A stretch of DNA of 32,089 bases, taken from Chara braunii (lineage: Eukaryota; Streptophyta; Charophyceae; Charales; Characeae). This document shows, piece after piece, positions 1 to 9,399 of this stretch. The stretch lies in contig BFEA01000335.1 in NCBI GenBank assembly GCA_003427395.1, positions 511,531 through 543,619 on the forward strand. The letters run 5' to 3'. Both the position numbers and the translations under genes were made by a program. Position 1 is the stretch's first letter, and each line of letters starts with the position of its first letter. The notes beneath the pieces are model-generated. The model saw only the letters and a program-made list of their open reading frames with translations, had not been told where the DNA came from and ran no database searches.

Positions 1-261
1 AAAAAAAAAAAAAAAAAAAAAGCGTTATCAGAAAAATCTGAAAACAATATATGTTATGTAACATAACAATACAAGCAACTTTTGCCTGAGAGTCATGTTC
101 AAATTCGCAGTCAATCATGAGTTAAAAATCGAAAACCGAAAAAATATATATATTTTTTTTACGAAAAAAAAAACCTTTTTTTTTCCGGACGGCGGGGGTA
201 CCGGACGTATGAGGGAGACGTCCGGGGGAGACGACCAGCCCCCGGACCATTGGTAACCTAG
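1..261. mobile_element. Right part of a short TIR transposon (CTAGG family), truncated by the window edge
   Basis: The right end, TGGTAACCTAG at 251-261, is the inverse of the CTAGG(C/T)TACCA terminus carried by the copies at 13,979 and 15,898. Internal sequence near 45-115 (TATGTTAT, then AACTTTTGCCTGAGAGTCA) matches the shared core of those copies (ACTATGTTAT...GTTTTTGTCTCAGGGTCA). The part before the right end (181-250) is GC-rich with CCGGACG/GACGTCCG motifs, like the copy ending at 9399. The left end lies outside the window, so target duplications cannot be tested. No coding capacity. Confidence 0.6.
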
Positions 262-410
262 CTTATAGTCTTATAACATGTTTTTTTATTGGAAAATATT
301 TTCTTGCACATTTTGAGAATCACTAGACTTTTTGCCAATTTTTTTGCCCTCTTTCTCGGAAAACAACTAAAAACGCTCTCTTTTATGTGTCAAAAAAAAG
401 AGTTTGACTT

Positions 411-680
411 TTACTTTTTCATTCTATAAAAAATATTAGGTTTTGTGGTTTTGTTAGGTTTTCCCGAATTCAGTATTGGTTGCAATGTGGAGCAAACATC
501 TGTTTCGCGTCCACTGCGTTGAGATTGCGAACACAAATCATGAACACGTGTACGTCCAGCGAGTGGTGCACAAAATGGACGAGATGAAAGTGCATCATCA
601 GGGAGCGCATTCAGCGCTCTCTTAATCTGAGTCCCCGTTTCATCAACAACAGGTTGTCGTCCCACGTGATTATCAGTCAA
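411..680 (-). CDS. Unrecognised coding-like segment, possibly the frameshifted continuation of the upstream acidic reading frame
   Basis: An 89-residue open frame with no recognised domain, ending in a basic tail (KPNIFYRMKK) before a stop. Its frame can be read upstream through SKVSEPTLTDNH, overlapping the end of the 677-1240 frame, so the two may be one coding segment broken by a single frameshift near 690-700. It lies downstream of the Helitron helicase remnant on the same strand, so it could be an accessory part of that element or an unrelated exon. I see no signal peptide, membrane segment or family motif. It may be a chance frame. Confidence 0.2.
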   Translation of the reverse strand: MTDNHVGRQPVVDETGTQIKRALNALPDDALSSRPFCAPLAGRTRVHDLCSQSQRSGRETDVCSTLQPILNSGKPNKTTKPNIFYRMKK

Positions 681-1240
681 GGTAGGCTCCGATACTTTCG
701 AGAATCCAAAAGATTAGTTTTCGCACAAGGACTCTTTCTCCTCTTGAATGTAGATTCAACACAATCTTCTTTCGAATCGCTCGTAACGTTATCGTCCTCA
801 TCATCGGTAAAAGTAAGGTTAATAGGCCTACCCGACTGACCTCTATGCGAACAATCTCCATCGGCACGACAATCGTCACCATTCCCCTCCACAACCATGT
901 TTTCAGCATCATTAAGGGTATTCCCTTGCGAATATCGACGTTCAACCTCACAAAGAACAGAATGATCGTCCCGAGGATGTTCACTTCCTAGATTCACTGA
1001 CCTCTCATCATTTTCACTTTTCTTCGACCTCTTCGAATGTTCGGCTCCAGCTTTTGATGTAACATTCGTATCACATTGAGTGGTATTGTTGTCTCCCATT
1101 GCTTTCCTCTTAGCACGAGTGTCGTACTTATGCAACATTCGGGAGTCGCCTGCAAAGAAAGAAAATGACAGAATTATTTGAAATGTCAAGGCTCGATGAA
1201 AAAAAAAAAAGGACTTATCCCAAAATTTCATGATATACAA
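677..1240 (-). CDS. Unrecognised hydrophilic acidic/basic reading frame, possible exon starting near 1149
   Basis: A 187-residue open frame. The first ~30 residues are low-complexity and probably not translated: a pyrimidine tract followed by CAG on the minus strand places a plausible splice acceptor just before position 1149. From there the predicted peptide is very hydrophilic: HKYDTRAKRKAMGD, then Ser/Asn/Asp/Glu-rich stretches including an acidic FTDDEDDN patch, then a basic FKRRKS patch, as in disordered nuclear proteins. No domain is recognised. It directly follows, and at 1215-1240 overlaps, the decayed C-terminus of the Helitron helicase, so it may be an accessory part of that element or a captured exon. 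The overlap and apparent frameshift at the 3' end argue it is not intact. Confidence 0.3.
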   Translation of the reverse strand: MYIMKFWDKSFFFFHRALTFQIILSFSFFAGDSRMLHKYDTRAKRKAMGDNNTTQCDTNVTSKAGAEHSKRSKKSENDERSVNLGSEHPRDDHSVLCEVERRYSQGNTLNDAENMVVEGNGDDCRADGDCSHRGQSGRPINLTFTDDEDDNVTSDSKEDCVESTFKRRKSPCAKTNLLDSRKYRSLP

Positions 1241-3280
1241 TATTCTTCGTTAAAAATTCTTATCAGGCAACGCAACACGGATGTTATTGGGATGACCAAC
1301 ACGCGATAAAGCAACGTACAGTTGGTCATGCGTAAAAACCGGTTTGCGTAGCCAAACCTCAACACGCGTTACAGTTTGTCCTTGCGACTTGTTAATCGTT
1401 AAGTAAAAGCAATACGGACTGGAAATTACCTCATAAACCATTTGAACCCAGTTGTCTCATTATCGTTGGTCAGATCAATCTTGGGGATCAGTGTTGTTTT
1501 ATCCATGTGTATTATTATCACTTCCAACAAATCATCATTAACGATCTTCTTCAGAATCAACCTTGTTCCGTTGCAATGTCCTTGCTTCGGTTGAAAATTT
1601 CGCAAAAACATCACAGACGCATCAATTTTTAAGCGCAGCTTGTGAGGTGGAAGGCCAGATTCGTCGAGAGAGTTCAAGGACTCCCGCTCAATACCAAACC
1701 CGGTATCATCCGAATCAGGATAATCAACGCTGAAAAGGTCACGCACCTCCCCAAGGAAGTCGTCAAGAACACGGTTTTTAACAGAACCTGCATCGTCATT
1801 AGTAAAACATAAAATTAATAGAGACAAGAAATACTCAATATCCCCCACATGGTTGGACACATCATCAAACGTCTATGAAATCAACTCATCATATAGTTTG
1901 TCCGTACAAATCTCACGTGACCATTTGACCGCAGCAGGTTCATTATCATTTCATCATTGTCTAAACTTAAGATTCACATATTTTCGGTCAGTTGATGAAC
2001 CTCAAAAAGTTTCCACAAAGGAGACATTTTCATGGACACATCAATTTGTTGTGCTCGTGATCCGTGTTCACAACGGGCAAAACCTGTCTAAAATCCCCAG
2101 CTAGAAGTAGAACTTTCCCACCAAACGACGAAGACGTTGAAAATTAAAGTCGTATTTGCGTTGCATTTGAGAGAGACGGTTAACGGAGACCCTCATTTTC
2201 AGACCACTTGCCATGCCATTTATAGGAAAACCAAAGGGTCATTTTAATCAAACTTGCCACCAATTCATAGAGTGAAGACCATACTAACTAACTGCAAAAA
2301 AAAATAAAAAAAAATCATATAAAACAGCAAGGCAAAAATGCACTTTCATAAAATTTCACCAACATCTAAATTTCAGAAATCTTGAGAAATTTCAGAAATC
2401 TTAACAGAGAAAATTTCAATTATTCAAATGACACAAAATTTGGCACACACCAACCTTGAACCAAAAGAAGAAGAAAAAAAAAAAAAAAAAAAAAAAACAT
2501 AAAATTTGACCCAGAAACCCTAATTTCAGTTTTTGACTCGTTACTTAAGGACTGAAAATGGGGGTCCCCGTTAACCATTTGTGGCATTTAAATCGGATCA
2601 TACGACAACTTGTCATTTAGAATCGAGGATACCGTTCTGTTCTCGTAATGTCTGGTTGTGTTCTCAGCAATCGTTTTTCAGTCGGGTGTTGGATAATAAA
2701 GGCAAAACTGACGAATGTTTTTTCCAGACTTTTGCAAAATACGGTCAAGATGAAATAACACTAACGATTGAAAAATGTTCGGGGGAACAATTTCATTGCC
2801 TGCGCGATACTGAAAATCGTCACACTTGTTATCTCAATGTCGTACGAAGAAACGGACCGGATCATTCACCGGACCAAACACAAGAACTATAGCAAATATT
2901 TTACGAACTTCTTCAGGCATGTAATGCGCAACGGCTGTGTCTATGCATTGATCGTATGCATCGTCTGTTTACGAACGACCTAATCGAAGACATATGGATC
3001 AGAAAGAATCGTATTCGACTCCGTGCACCGTACGCATTTCGCCAAAAGAGCGCACCCCACGAGAATATTCATGGTTTAGCAACACACGAAGATAGAATCG
3101 TTCCCCTTCTGTAATCCTCACGTGATGCAACCGAGATATCTTTTCGAAGGGAACATCGTGAAGGTCAAGCTTTCTTCGGCTTCACTTCGTATGTTTGTTA
3201 TCCCACACATGAGTATTAACGATTTCTGTGTAAAGAGGAAACTCCTCTTTAGGAACACGTTGTCGAGCGCATCAGTCCAA
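1215..3280 (-). pseudogene. Decayed Helitron Rep/helicase (PIF1-like), broken by stops, frameshifts, a deletion and a nested insertion
   Basis: Helitrons are rolling-circle DNA transposons whose Rep/Hel protein ends in a PIF1-like SF1 helicase. Reading the minus strand, conserved pieces appear in family order but in changing frames: LYTEIVNTHVWDNKHTK (about 3195-3250); GERFYLRVLLNH and MRTVHGVEYDSF (about 3010-3106); YDQCIDTAVAHYMPEEVRKI (about 2920-2980); LNDKLSYD (near 2600); GGKVLLLAGDFRQVLPVV (about 2070-2130); SPLWKLFEVHQLTENM (1977-2025); LPPHKLRLK (near 1640), MFLRNF and CNGTR (1561-1575); INKSQGQT (near 1375-1395); QLYVALSR (1301-1324); and the C-terminus NIVYHEILG, stop at 1215. In-frame stops fall at 1426-1428, before 1977, and in the 2830-3200 part; frameshifts lie near 1258, 1402 and 2065. 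The Walker A region, expected between LNDKLSYD and GGKV, is missing; a TIR element occupies 2178-2576. No HUH Rep domain or Helitron ends were found. Non-functional. Confidence 0.9.
2178..2576. mobile_element. Small TIR element nested in the Helitron remnant
   Basis: A 28-bp inverted repeat with 4 mismatches bounds this 399-bp interval: left 2178-2205, starting GGTTAACGGAGACC; right 2549-2576, ending GGGGTCCCCGTTAACC. The interior is A-rich, with a poly-A run at about 2474-2497, and has no coding capacity. It interrupts the helicase homology, so it inserted after or during its decay. No clear target duplication is visible: flanks are ...GAGAGAC and ATTTGTGG. The inverted repeat is directly visible; MITE status is inference. 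Confidence 0.6.
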
Positions 3281-3289
3281 CACCGCACA

Positions 3290-4330
3290 AGGCAGCGCGG
3301 GACCCTCCCAGCCGCGTCATGCAGGAGTTAGCCTAAATCCTTGTCTCGAATATACATGGAGCTTCTGCAAGCCGCTCCGGTTGAGGGCACCAACCATACC
3401 TCCCGTGAACCCCTACGACAAGATAGGGCCTACGCGAGGCACAACCTACCTCCACCTTACGGGAGCTGTCACCTCCCTTCGGTGGGCATATCCCCGCCGA
3501 GCTACCAGTCCACAGTACGAAAGCTAATTAGTTGCAATCGCAAATGTGGGACAGCCGAGGGCGTTTCTCGTTCGCTGTAGCATAGGGGGTACATGTGGTA
3601 TTACGCCTCTATCGAACCCGCACGTGAACCGGCATCTTGGGGGGCTGAGGTCCCAAGCGCGACTCGTTGCCGGTCAATAGGACGCATCCCACATGCCACG
3701 CGCACACCACTATAAAGAACATAAAAAGAAACACACAGACGCACATACGTGCATATACATATATAAAATAACAGCGGACAAACAACGAGATAACACTCAT
3801 AGTCCTTGAGTAACCGTCCCATAACTCTCCGATGCGAAAATCGGACAGGCGTCACGCGCGAGATTTAGTATAAAACCGCACGGATGCAAGGCTAACTCAT
3901 ATCGACCCACAGTGCAAGCGTACGCAATGATGGCGTACTATGTAGTACCCATACTGATACGATCCTCGTTAATCTCGAGGATCTCGTTCGACACTCAAGT
4001 GTCGGTTGACACGCGCCTTAAGGGAATAATCTCTCGATGCTAGACAACCGCCAAGTGCGGTTGAGAACCACACCCTCTTCTGCACCCCGCGGAGAATGTG
4101 TGGTACACAGGTTCATACCTGTGGTGGCAATCATCTCTTATGGCCCTGGAGACCAGCTCCTTCACCTAGGGTCTGAAGAGAAGTCAAGGGGTTTGACTTT
4201 GACGGCTGCCACGGACTACAACGTCCAACCATTGAAATTCTTAAAAAGCAAGGGATAAAAGAAGATGTCCCTTCTCTCTCAAAAGCATAACCTGCTTAGC
4301 CCTTACGCGCGGTCACTACAGGCCGCACGA
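3290..4330. repeat. GC-richer, hairpin-dense repeat element; first ~250 bp has a diverged copy at the right window edge
   Basis: No protein family is recognised; a 73-residue frame at 4037-4258 has no known motif. The block is packed with perfect short inverted repeats: ACCGGC/GCCGGT (3628-3633/3669-3674) enclosing CTTGGG/CCCAAG (3636-3641/3652-3657); TCCGAT/ATCGGA (3828-3845); GTACGC/GCGTAC (3920-3938); GATCCTCG/CGAGGATC (3961-3983); CGACACT/AGTGTCG (3989-4004); CAACCGC/GCGGTTG (4045-4063); ACCACAC/GTGTGGT (4067-4104); CACAGGT/ACCTGTG (4106-4123); AAGTCAA/TTGACTT (4181-4199). The part 3290-3520 aligns with the reverse complement of the right edge, sharing GTCAYGCAGGA, TACGCGAGG-like and GAGCTACCAG blocks. 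It begins where helicase homology stops. A structured RNA, a retroelement terminal region or a recombinase substrate are all possible; none is shown. Confidence 0.55.
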
Positions 4331-4338
4331 AACACTCA

Positions 4339-4375
4339 ATATATATATATATATATATATTCACATATATATAGA
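4339..4375. repeat. (TA)n microsatellite
   Basis: Alternating TA runs, broken by TCAC near 4361, at the outer edge of the hairpin-dense block. Confidence 0.9.
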
Positions 4376-4610
4376 AGGTTATTAATATAGGACGATCACT
4401 TCTCATAGTCACAGTGAGACTCCTCTCAGCTATATATCAACGGAAAAAATTCCTAGAATTAAATAATCATTCTATAGTGAAATTACATTCTAAATTTTAA
4501 ATTTTCATTCCATCTTAAAAAATGTCATTCCAATTTAAAACAATTCCGTCTTACGTAAAAACTTTTCTTCCAAGAATGAGGTATCCCTTCTTATTTGAAC
4601 TGCATGCTAG

Positions 4611-4785
4611 AGATGAAATGAAAGTGTGGACGAGTTCATGAAATATTTTAATTGGACTGTCATTCTAAGTAAGAATTTTCAGTCATAAATAGGTTAATCC
4701 AATCTAAATTAGAGGATATTTCTTGTAGTAGAATGAAAGTTAAATTAAAACATTTCATAAACTCGTCCACACTTTCATTCCATCT
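4611..4785. repeat. Foldback repeat with 43-bp near-perfect arms, MITE-like
   Basis: Left arm 4611-4653 (AGATGAAATGAAAGTGTGG...) and right arm 4743-4785 (...CCACACTTTCATTCCATCT) are reverse complements with only about three mismatches. The spacer of about 89 bp is AT-rich. Related CATTCCATCTTA and TCATTCCA words recur at 4500-4535, so the element may extend further. No clear target duplication and no coding capacity. Confidence 0.75.
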
Positions 4786-5059
4786 TGAACAAATAGATGT
4801 AGTTGGAAGAGAAAACTCATATTTAGACGGAAACTTGTCAAATAAAACTGATAATTTTAGAATTTGACGAACATTGGAATGATAATTTATAAATATGAAG
4901 GATTTTTTTTTTATGGTTTGTTTTTTCAACTTTAATTTCTCGTGGGAATTTTTCTGTTGATATCTGTATGATCGCAAGCAGTCAAATCTAAAGTCCGAAA
5001 CACCAAACGTACATGCTATCACATCAAAAATTTAACCAAAGTCCATGCACTACACAGGG

Positions 5060-5172
5060 TCAACTTCAACCATTCTCTGCGCTCACACCCCTTGCTTTAG
5101 CCATACAAACCTCAACTTCAAACCACAGGGCTAAAGCCTTTAGGTTGAGTGGCAAGAGCGGATTGAAGTTGA
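5060..5172. repeat. Imperfect foldback repeat
   Basis: Perfect outer arms TCAACTTCAA (5060-5069) and TTGAAGTTGA (5163-5172) enclose a second perfect inner pair GCTTTAGCC (5094-5102) and GGCTAAAGC (5129-5137). The sequence between the pairs is partly complementary. A second CTCAACTTCAAACC occurs at 5111-5124, so the left-arm motif is also duplicated directly. Confidence 0.6.
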
Positions 5173-5189
5173 ATCGTAAACTGACGAAT

Positions 5190-5430
5190 CGGCAACCGGC
5201 CTGTTATTAGTGATAACAAAACATGATTCTCTTGGGATCAAGCTGAATCTAGCCAAAATCCTGAATAAATCGATCAAGAAGACCTGTAACACAAGACAGG
5301 TCAATCCCCAAGTTAATATCATAAGTGTATGGAGAATACAACTCCATAACACATTCTCATTCAGGATCCTTCTACCAGCTAGGCCTAAGTCTGCCTCTAA
5401 GCCTGTGCCCAAAGCAAGGTAGACTAATGA
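5190..5430. other. Hairpin-rich gene-free stretch
   Basis: No coding family is recognised. Perfect short hairpins occur in series: TGTTAT/ATAACA near 5203-5219, GACCTGT/ACAGGTC at about 5280-5301, and TATGGAG/CTCCATA near 5328-5348. The density recalls the block at 3.6-4.2 kb, but I found no clear sequence match to it. Confidence 0.4.
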
Positions 5431-5640
5431 CAGACTCTCCCCTACTCCCCTCGTGGTTAATCGACCCCTGAAAATACGCCGAATTGGATAGCGAAGCTTA
5501 TTAGCGAAACGTTAGCGAATTCGTGGTTTTTTAATCTGAATTCGTACTTTGTGTTGGTGGAGACGAAATCCACGTTTGCGAATTCGTGGTTTTGAAACCC
5601 GAAATGTCCATTAACGTGATCAAAAACTCTCTAAAACCAA

Positions 5641-8570
5641 CTTAGTGTACTTCGAAGTTATGCCCGGACGTACGTTCGGGATTTCGCTATCGAAATCGCA
5701 CTTTGGGATTTCGAGATTTTACTTAGCTATTTCTCGAAATTTTATCCCGACGTACGTTCGGGATTTCACCACCGAAATCGTATTCGGGATTTCGGGATTT
5801 TACTTACTAGCCGTTTCTCGAAATTATATCCGGACGTACGTTCGAGATCGCACTTCGGGATTTCGCTACCAAAATCATATTTCGGGATTTTACTTAACCG
5901 TTTCTCGAAGTTATATCCGGACGTACGTTCGGGATTTCGCTACCGAAATCGCACTTCGGGATTTTTGGATTTTACTTAGCCGTTTCTCGAAATTATATTC
6001 GGACGTACATTCGGGATCGCACTTCGGGATTTCGCTACCGAAATCGCATTTCGGGATTTCGGGATTTTTTACTTAGTCGTTTCTCAAAGTTATATCCGGA
6101 CATACGTTCGGGATTTCGCTACCGAAATCACACTTTGGGATTTCGGGATTTTACTTAGCGATTTTTCGAAGTTATATCCGAACGTATGTCCGGGATTTCC
6201 CCACCGAAATCGCACTTCGGAATTTCGCGATTTTACTTGGTCGTTTCTTGAAATATCGCGACGTACGTTCGGGATTTCGCCACCGAAATCACACTTCGGT
6301 ATTTCGGGATTTTACTTAACCGTTTCTCAAAGTTATAACCGTACGTGCCTTCGGGATTTTGCTACCGAAATCACACTTCGGGATTTTGGGATTTCACACT
6401 TCGGGATTTCGGGATTTCACTTAGCCGTTTCTCATAACTATATCTGGACGTACGTTCGATATTTCGCCACCGAAATCATACTTCGGGATTTCGGGATTTT
6501 ACTTAACAGTTTCTCAGAGTTATGTCCGCACGTGCGTTCGCGATTTCACTACTGAAAGCGTACTTGGGGATATCGGGATTTTACTTAACCGTTTCTCGAA
6601 ATTATATTCGGACGTACCTTCGGGATTTCGCTACCGAAATCGCACTTCGGGATTTTGGGATTTTACTTAGCCGTTTCTCGAAGTTATATTCGGACGTACG
6701 TTCGAGATTTCACTACCGAAATCGCACCTCCGAATTTCGAGATTTTACTTAACTGTTTAACGAAATTATATTCGGACGTACCTTCGGGATTTCGCTACCG
6801 AAATCACACTTCGGGATTTTACTTAGGTGTTTCTCTAAGTTATATCCGGACGTACGTTCAGGATTTCGCTACCGAAATCGCACTTCCAAATTTCGGGATT
6901 TTACTTAGTCGTTTCTCGAAGTTACATCCACATGTGCGTTCTTCGCTACCGAAATTGCACTTTGGGATTTCGGGATTTTACTTGGCCGTTTGTCGAAGTT
7001 ATATACGCACGTGTATTCTGGATTTCGTTACCGAAATCGCACTTCTTGATTTCGAGATTTTACTGTTTCTCAAAGATATATCCGGAGGTACGTTTGGGAT
7101 TTCGCTATCGAAATCGCACTTCGGGATTTCAGGATTTTACTTGGTCGTTTGTCGAAGTTATATCCGAACGTGTGTTTGGGATTTTGCTACCGAAATCGCA
7201 CTTCGGGATTCTCGGATTTTACTTAGCCGTTTCTCGAAATTATATCCGCACTTTTGTTCGGGATTTCGTTACCAAAATTGCACTTCGGGATTTCGAGATT
7301 TTACTTGGCCGTTTTTCGAAGTTATATCCGCACGTGCGTTCGGGATCTCGGTACCGAAATTGCACTTCGAGATTTCGGGATTTTACTTGGTCGTTTCTCG
7401 AAGTTATATCCGGACATACATTCGGGATTTCGCTACCGAAATCGCACTTCGGGATTTCGGGATTTTATTTATCCGTTTCTCGAATTTATATCCGGACTCA
7501 TGTTCGGGATTTTACTTAGTCGTTTCTCGAAGTTATATTCGGACGTAGGTTTTGGATTTCACCACTGAAATCTCACTTCGGGATTTCGGTATTTTACTTG
7601 GTTGTTTCTCGAAATTATATCCGTACGTAGGTCCGGGATTTCGCCTCTGAAATCGCACTTCGAGATTCCGGGATCTACCTAACCGTTTCCCGAAGTTATA
7701 TCCGGACGTACGTTCGGGATTTCGCCACGGAAATCGCACTTAGGGATTTTTGGATTTTACTTAACCATTTCTCGAAGTTATATCCGCACGTGTATTCGAG
7801 ATTTCGCTACCAAAATCGCACTTTGGGATCTCGGGATTTTACTTGACCGTTTCTCGAAATTATATCAAGACGTACCTTCGGGATTTTGCTACCGAAATTG
7901 CACTTCAGGATTTTGAGATTTTACTTGGTCGTTTCTCGAAACTATGTCCGAACATTTGTTCAGGATTTCGCCACCGAAATCATACTTCGGGATTTCAAGA
8001 TTTTACTTAGCCATTTCTTGAAGTTATATCCACACGTACGTTCGGGATTTCGGTACTGAAATGACACGTCGGGATTTCAGGATTTTACTTAGCTGTTTCT
8101 CGAAGTTATATCCACACGTGTGTTCGGGATTTCGGTACCGAAATCGCACTTCGAGATTTCAATATTTTACTTAGCCATTTTTCAAACTTAAATTCAGACA
8201 TACATTCGGGATTTCAATACCGAAATCGCACTTTGGGATTTCGGGATCTTACTTCGCCATTTGTCAAAGTTATACACGGACGTTTGTTCGTGATTTTGTT
8301 ACGGAAACCGCACTTCGGGATTTCGGAATTTCACTTATCTGTTTCTCGAAGTTATATACGGACGTATGTTCGAGATTTCACTACCGAAATCACTCTTCAG
8401 GATTTCGAGATTTTAATTAGCCGTTTCTCGAAGTTATATCTTTCGCTACCGAAATCGCACTTCGCGATTTCGAGATTTTACTTAACCGTTTCTCGAAGTT
8501 ATATCCGGACGTACGTTCAGGATTTCGCCACCGAAATCGCACTTCGGGATTTCGGGATTTTACTTAGCCG
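5641..8570 (+). repeat. Satellite family 1: 82-bp tandem repeat, about 35 copies
   Basis: Successive units starting GGGATTTCGC are 82 bp apart, for example at 5678 and 5760. Unit landmarks in order: GGGATTTCGCTACCGAAATC, GCACTTCGGGATTTCGGGAT, TTTACTTAGCCGTTTCTCGA, AGTTATATCCGGACGTACGT, TC. The unit holds the hairpin GATTTCG-CTAC-CGAAATC and a palindromic ACGTACGT, with a GCACGTGC variant. It has about eleven CpGs; many variants are C-to-T or G-to-A at these sites. Because 82 is not divisible by three, long overlapping open frames (up to 297 residues) appear in all three forward frames; they are the same DNA read three ways, not genes. A few units carry internal deletions, near 7070, 7500 and 8438. 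Copies are all in one orientation. Confidence 0.97.
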
Positions 8571-8739
8571 GAAAATCAGACAACTGTTTTTTTGCAAAAA
8601 AAAAAACGAAAAAAAAGTTAAAAAATGAAGGGGGGGGGTTCTGCGCACCACTAGGGAACCTCCCCAAAAACATTTCAGGCTGTTCTGAGCAAAAACAGAA
8701 AAAATAAAATTCAGATACGGTGGGGGAGGTGTGATGGTA
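8571..8739. other. Poly-A/G-rich linker after satellite 1
   Basis: A-runs and a run of about nine G at 8630-8638. The segment 8651-8710 (CTAGGGAACC... then GAGCAAAAACAG) faintly resembles the left end of the CTAGG transposon family, but no target duplication supports it. Confidence 0.3.
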
Positions 8740-8836
8740 TGTGGATAGAATGTTTGTGTGTGTGTGTGTGTGTGTGGATGCCGTTGTCACTGCACCTGCC
8801 CCAACGGATGGGTCACTGCATGTGCAGCAGTTGCTG

Positions 8837-8870
<34 letters not shown>

Positions 8871-8885
8871 GACATTCTATCCACA
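8740..8885. repeat. Inverted repeat with (GT)n/(CA)n arms
   Basis: TGTGGATAGAATGT at 8740-8753 is repeated in inverse at 8872-8885. Arms continue inward as (GT)n (8754-8776) and (CA)n (8841-8868), giving a foldback of about 146 bp with a unique core of about 64 bp. Confidence 0.75.
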
Positions 8886-8930
8886 CACAAACACAACGAG
8901 TGACACGCACGTGAGCACACATACACATAG

Positions 8931-9040
8931 TCACACACACACACACACACTATCTACTCGCACGCACACACACACAGATGCACTGTCTACACACACAAAC
9001 ACACATCGACACCCATGCACACACACACACACACTAGTAC
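8931..9040. repeat. Interrupted (CA)n microsatellites
   Basis: Several CA tracts separated by short unique words such as CTATCTACTCG and GATGCACTGTCT. Apparent Thr/His- or Cys/Val-rich frames are artefacts of the tract. Confidence 0.9.
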
Positions 9041-9074
9041 TCACACTGGGAAGGAAACAATAGTAAGGCCAAGA

Positions 9075-9399
9075 CAAAAGTTGTTCAGTTTATTTTTCTG
9101 TATAACATAGTTTTATTTGTTTATTTTAAAATTTTAAATTTTACAGAGAATTTCGTTTTATATATTTTTTTGAATTATATAAAGAATTTCGATGTAACCC
9201 CTACGCAAAAGTTGTTCAGTTTATTTTTCTACATAACATAATGTTTTTTCAAAATTTGTCGAGTTTTTTTTTTTTTTTTTTTTTTCTTTAGGTCATTCGG
9301 TCTTCGGACAGACTGCCCGGGGAGGACGTCCGACCAGTTGTCCGATCGGACAACCCCGGACGGTGAGGGGGGTCCCGGACGTCCGATCTGGTAACCTAG
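9075..9399. mobile_element. Rearranged copy of the CTAGG-type transposon family
   Basis: The right end GTAACCTAG at 9391-9399 follows a GC-rich region (9300-9390) with GGACGTCCG motifs, like the copy ending at 261. The core motif of the family appears twice in reverse orientation as a 36-bp direct duplication, CAAAAGTTGTTCAGTTTATT... at 9075-9110 and 9206-9241. A T-run lies at about 9265-9286. The left terminus is not identifiable, so this is probably a nested or rearranged copy. Confidence 0.5.

Noticed and set aside
1215-3280. Alternative genetic code as the explanation for in-frame stops in the helicase
   Set aside because: TAA and TGA fall at positions of different residues (Gln, Glu, Arg, Trp) and frameshifts are also present, which fits pseudogene decay.
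3950-3995. Possible hammerhead ribozyme (CTGATAC followed by a strong stem)
   Set aside because: The conserved GA after CTGAT and the GAAA strand after the stem are absent.
4100-4125. tRNA-type B box / T-arm (AGGTTCATACCT)
   Set aside because: The loop is one base short, the B-box consensus is broken, and no acceptor or D arm can be built around it.
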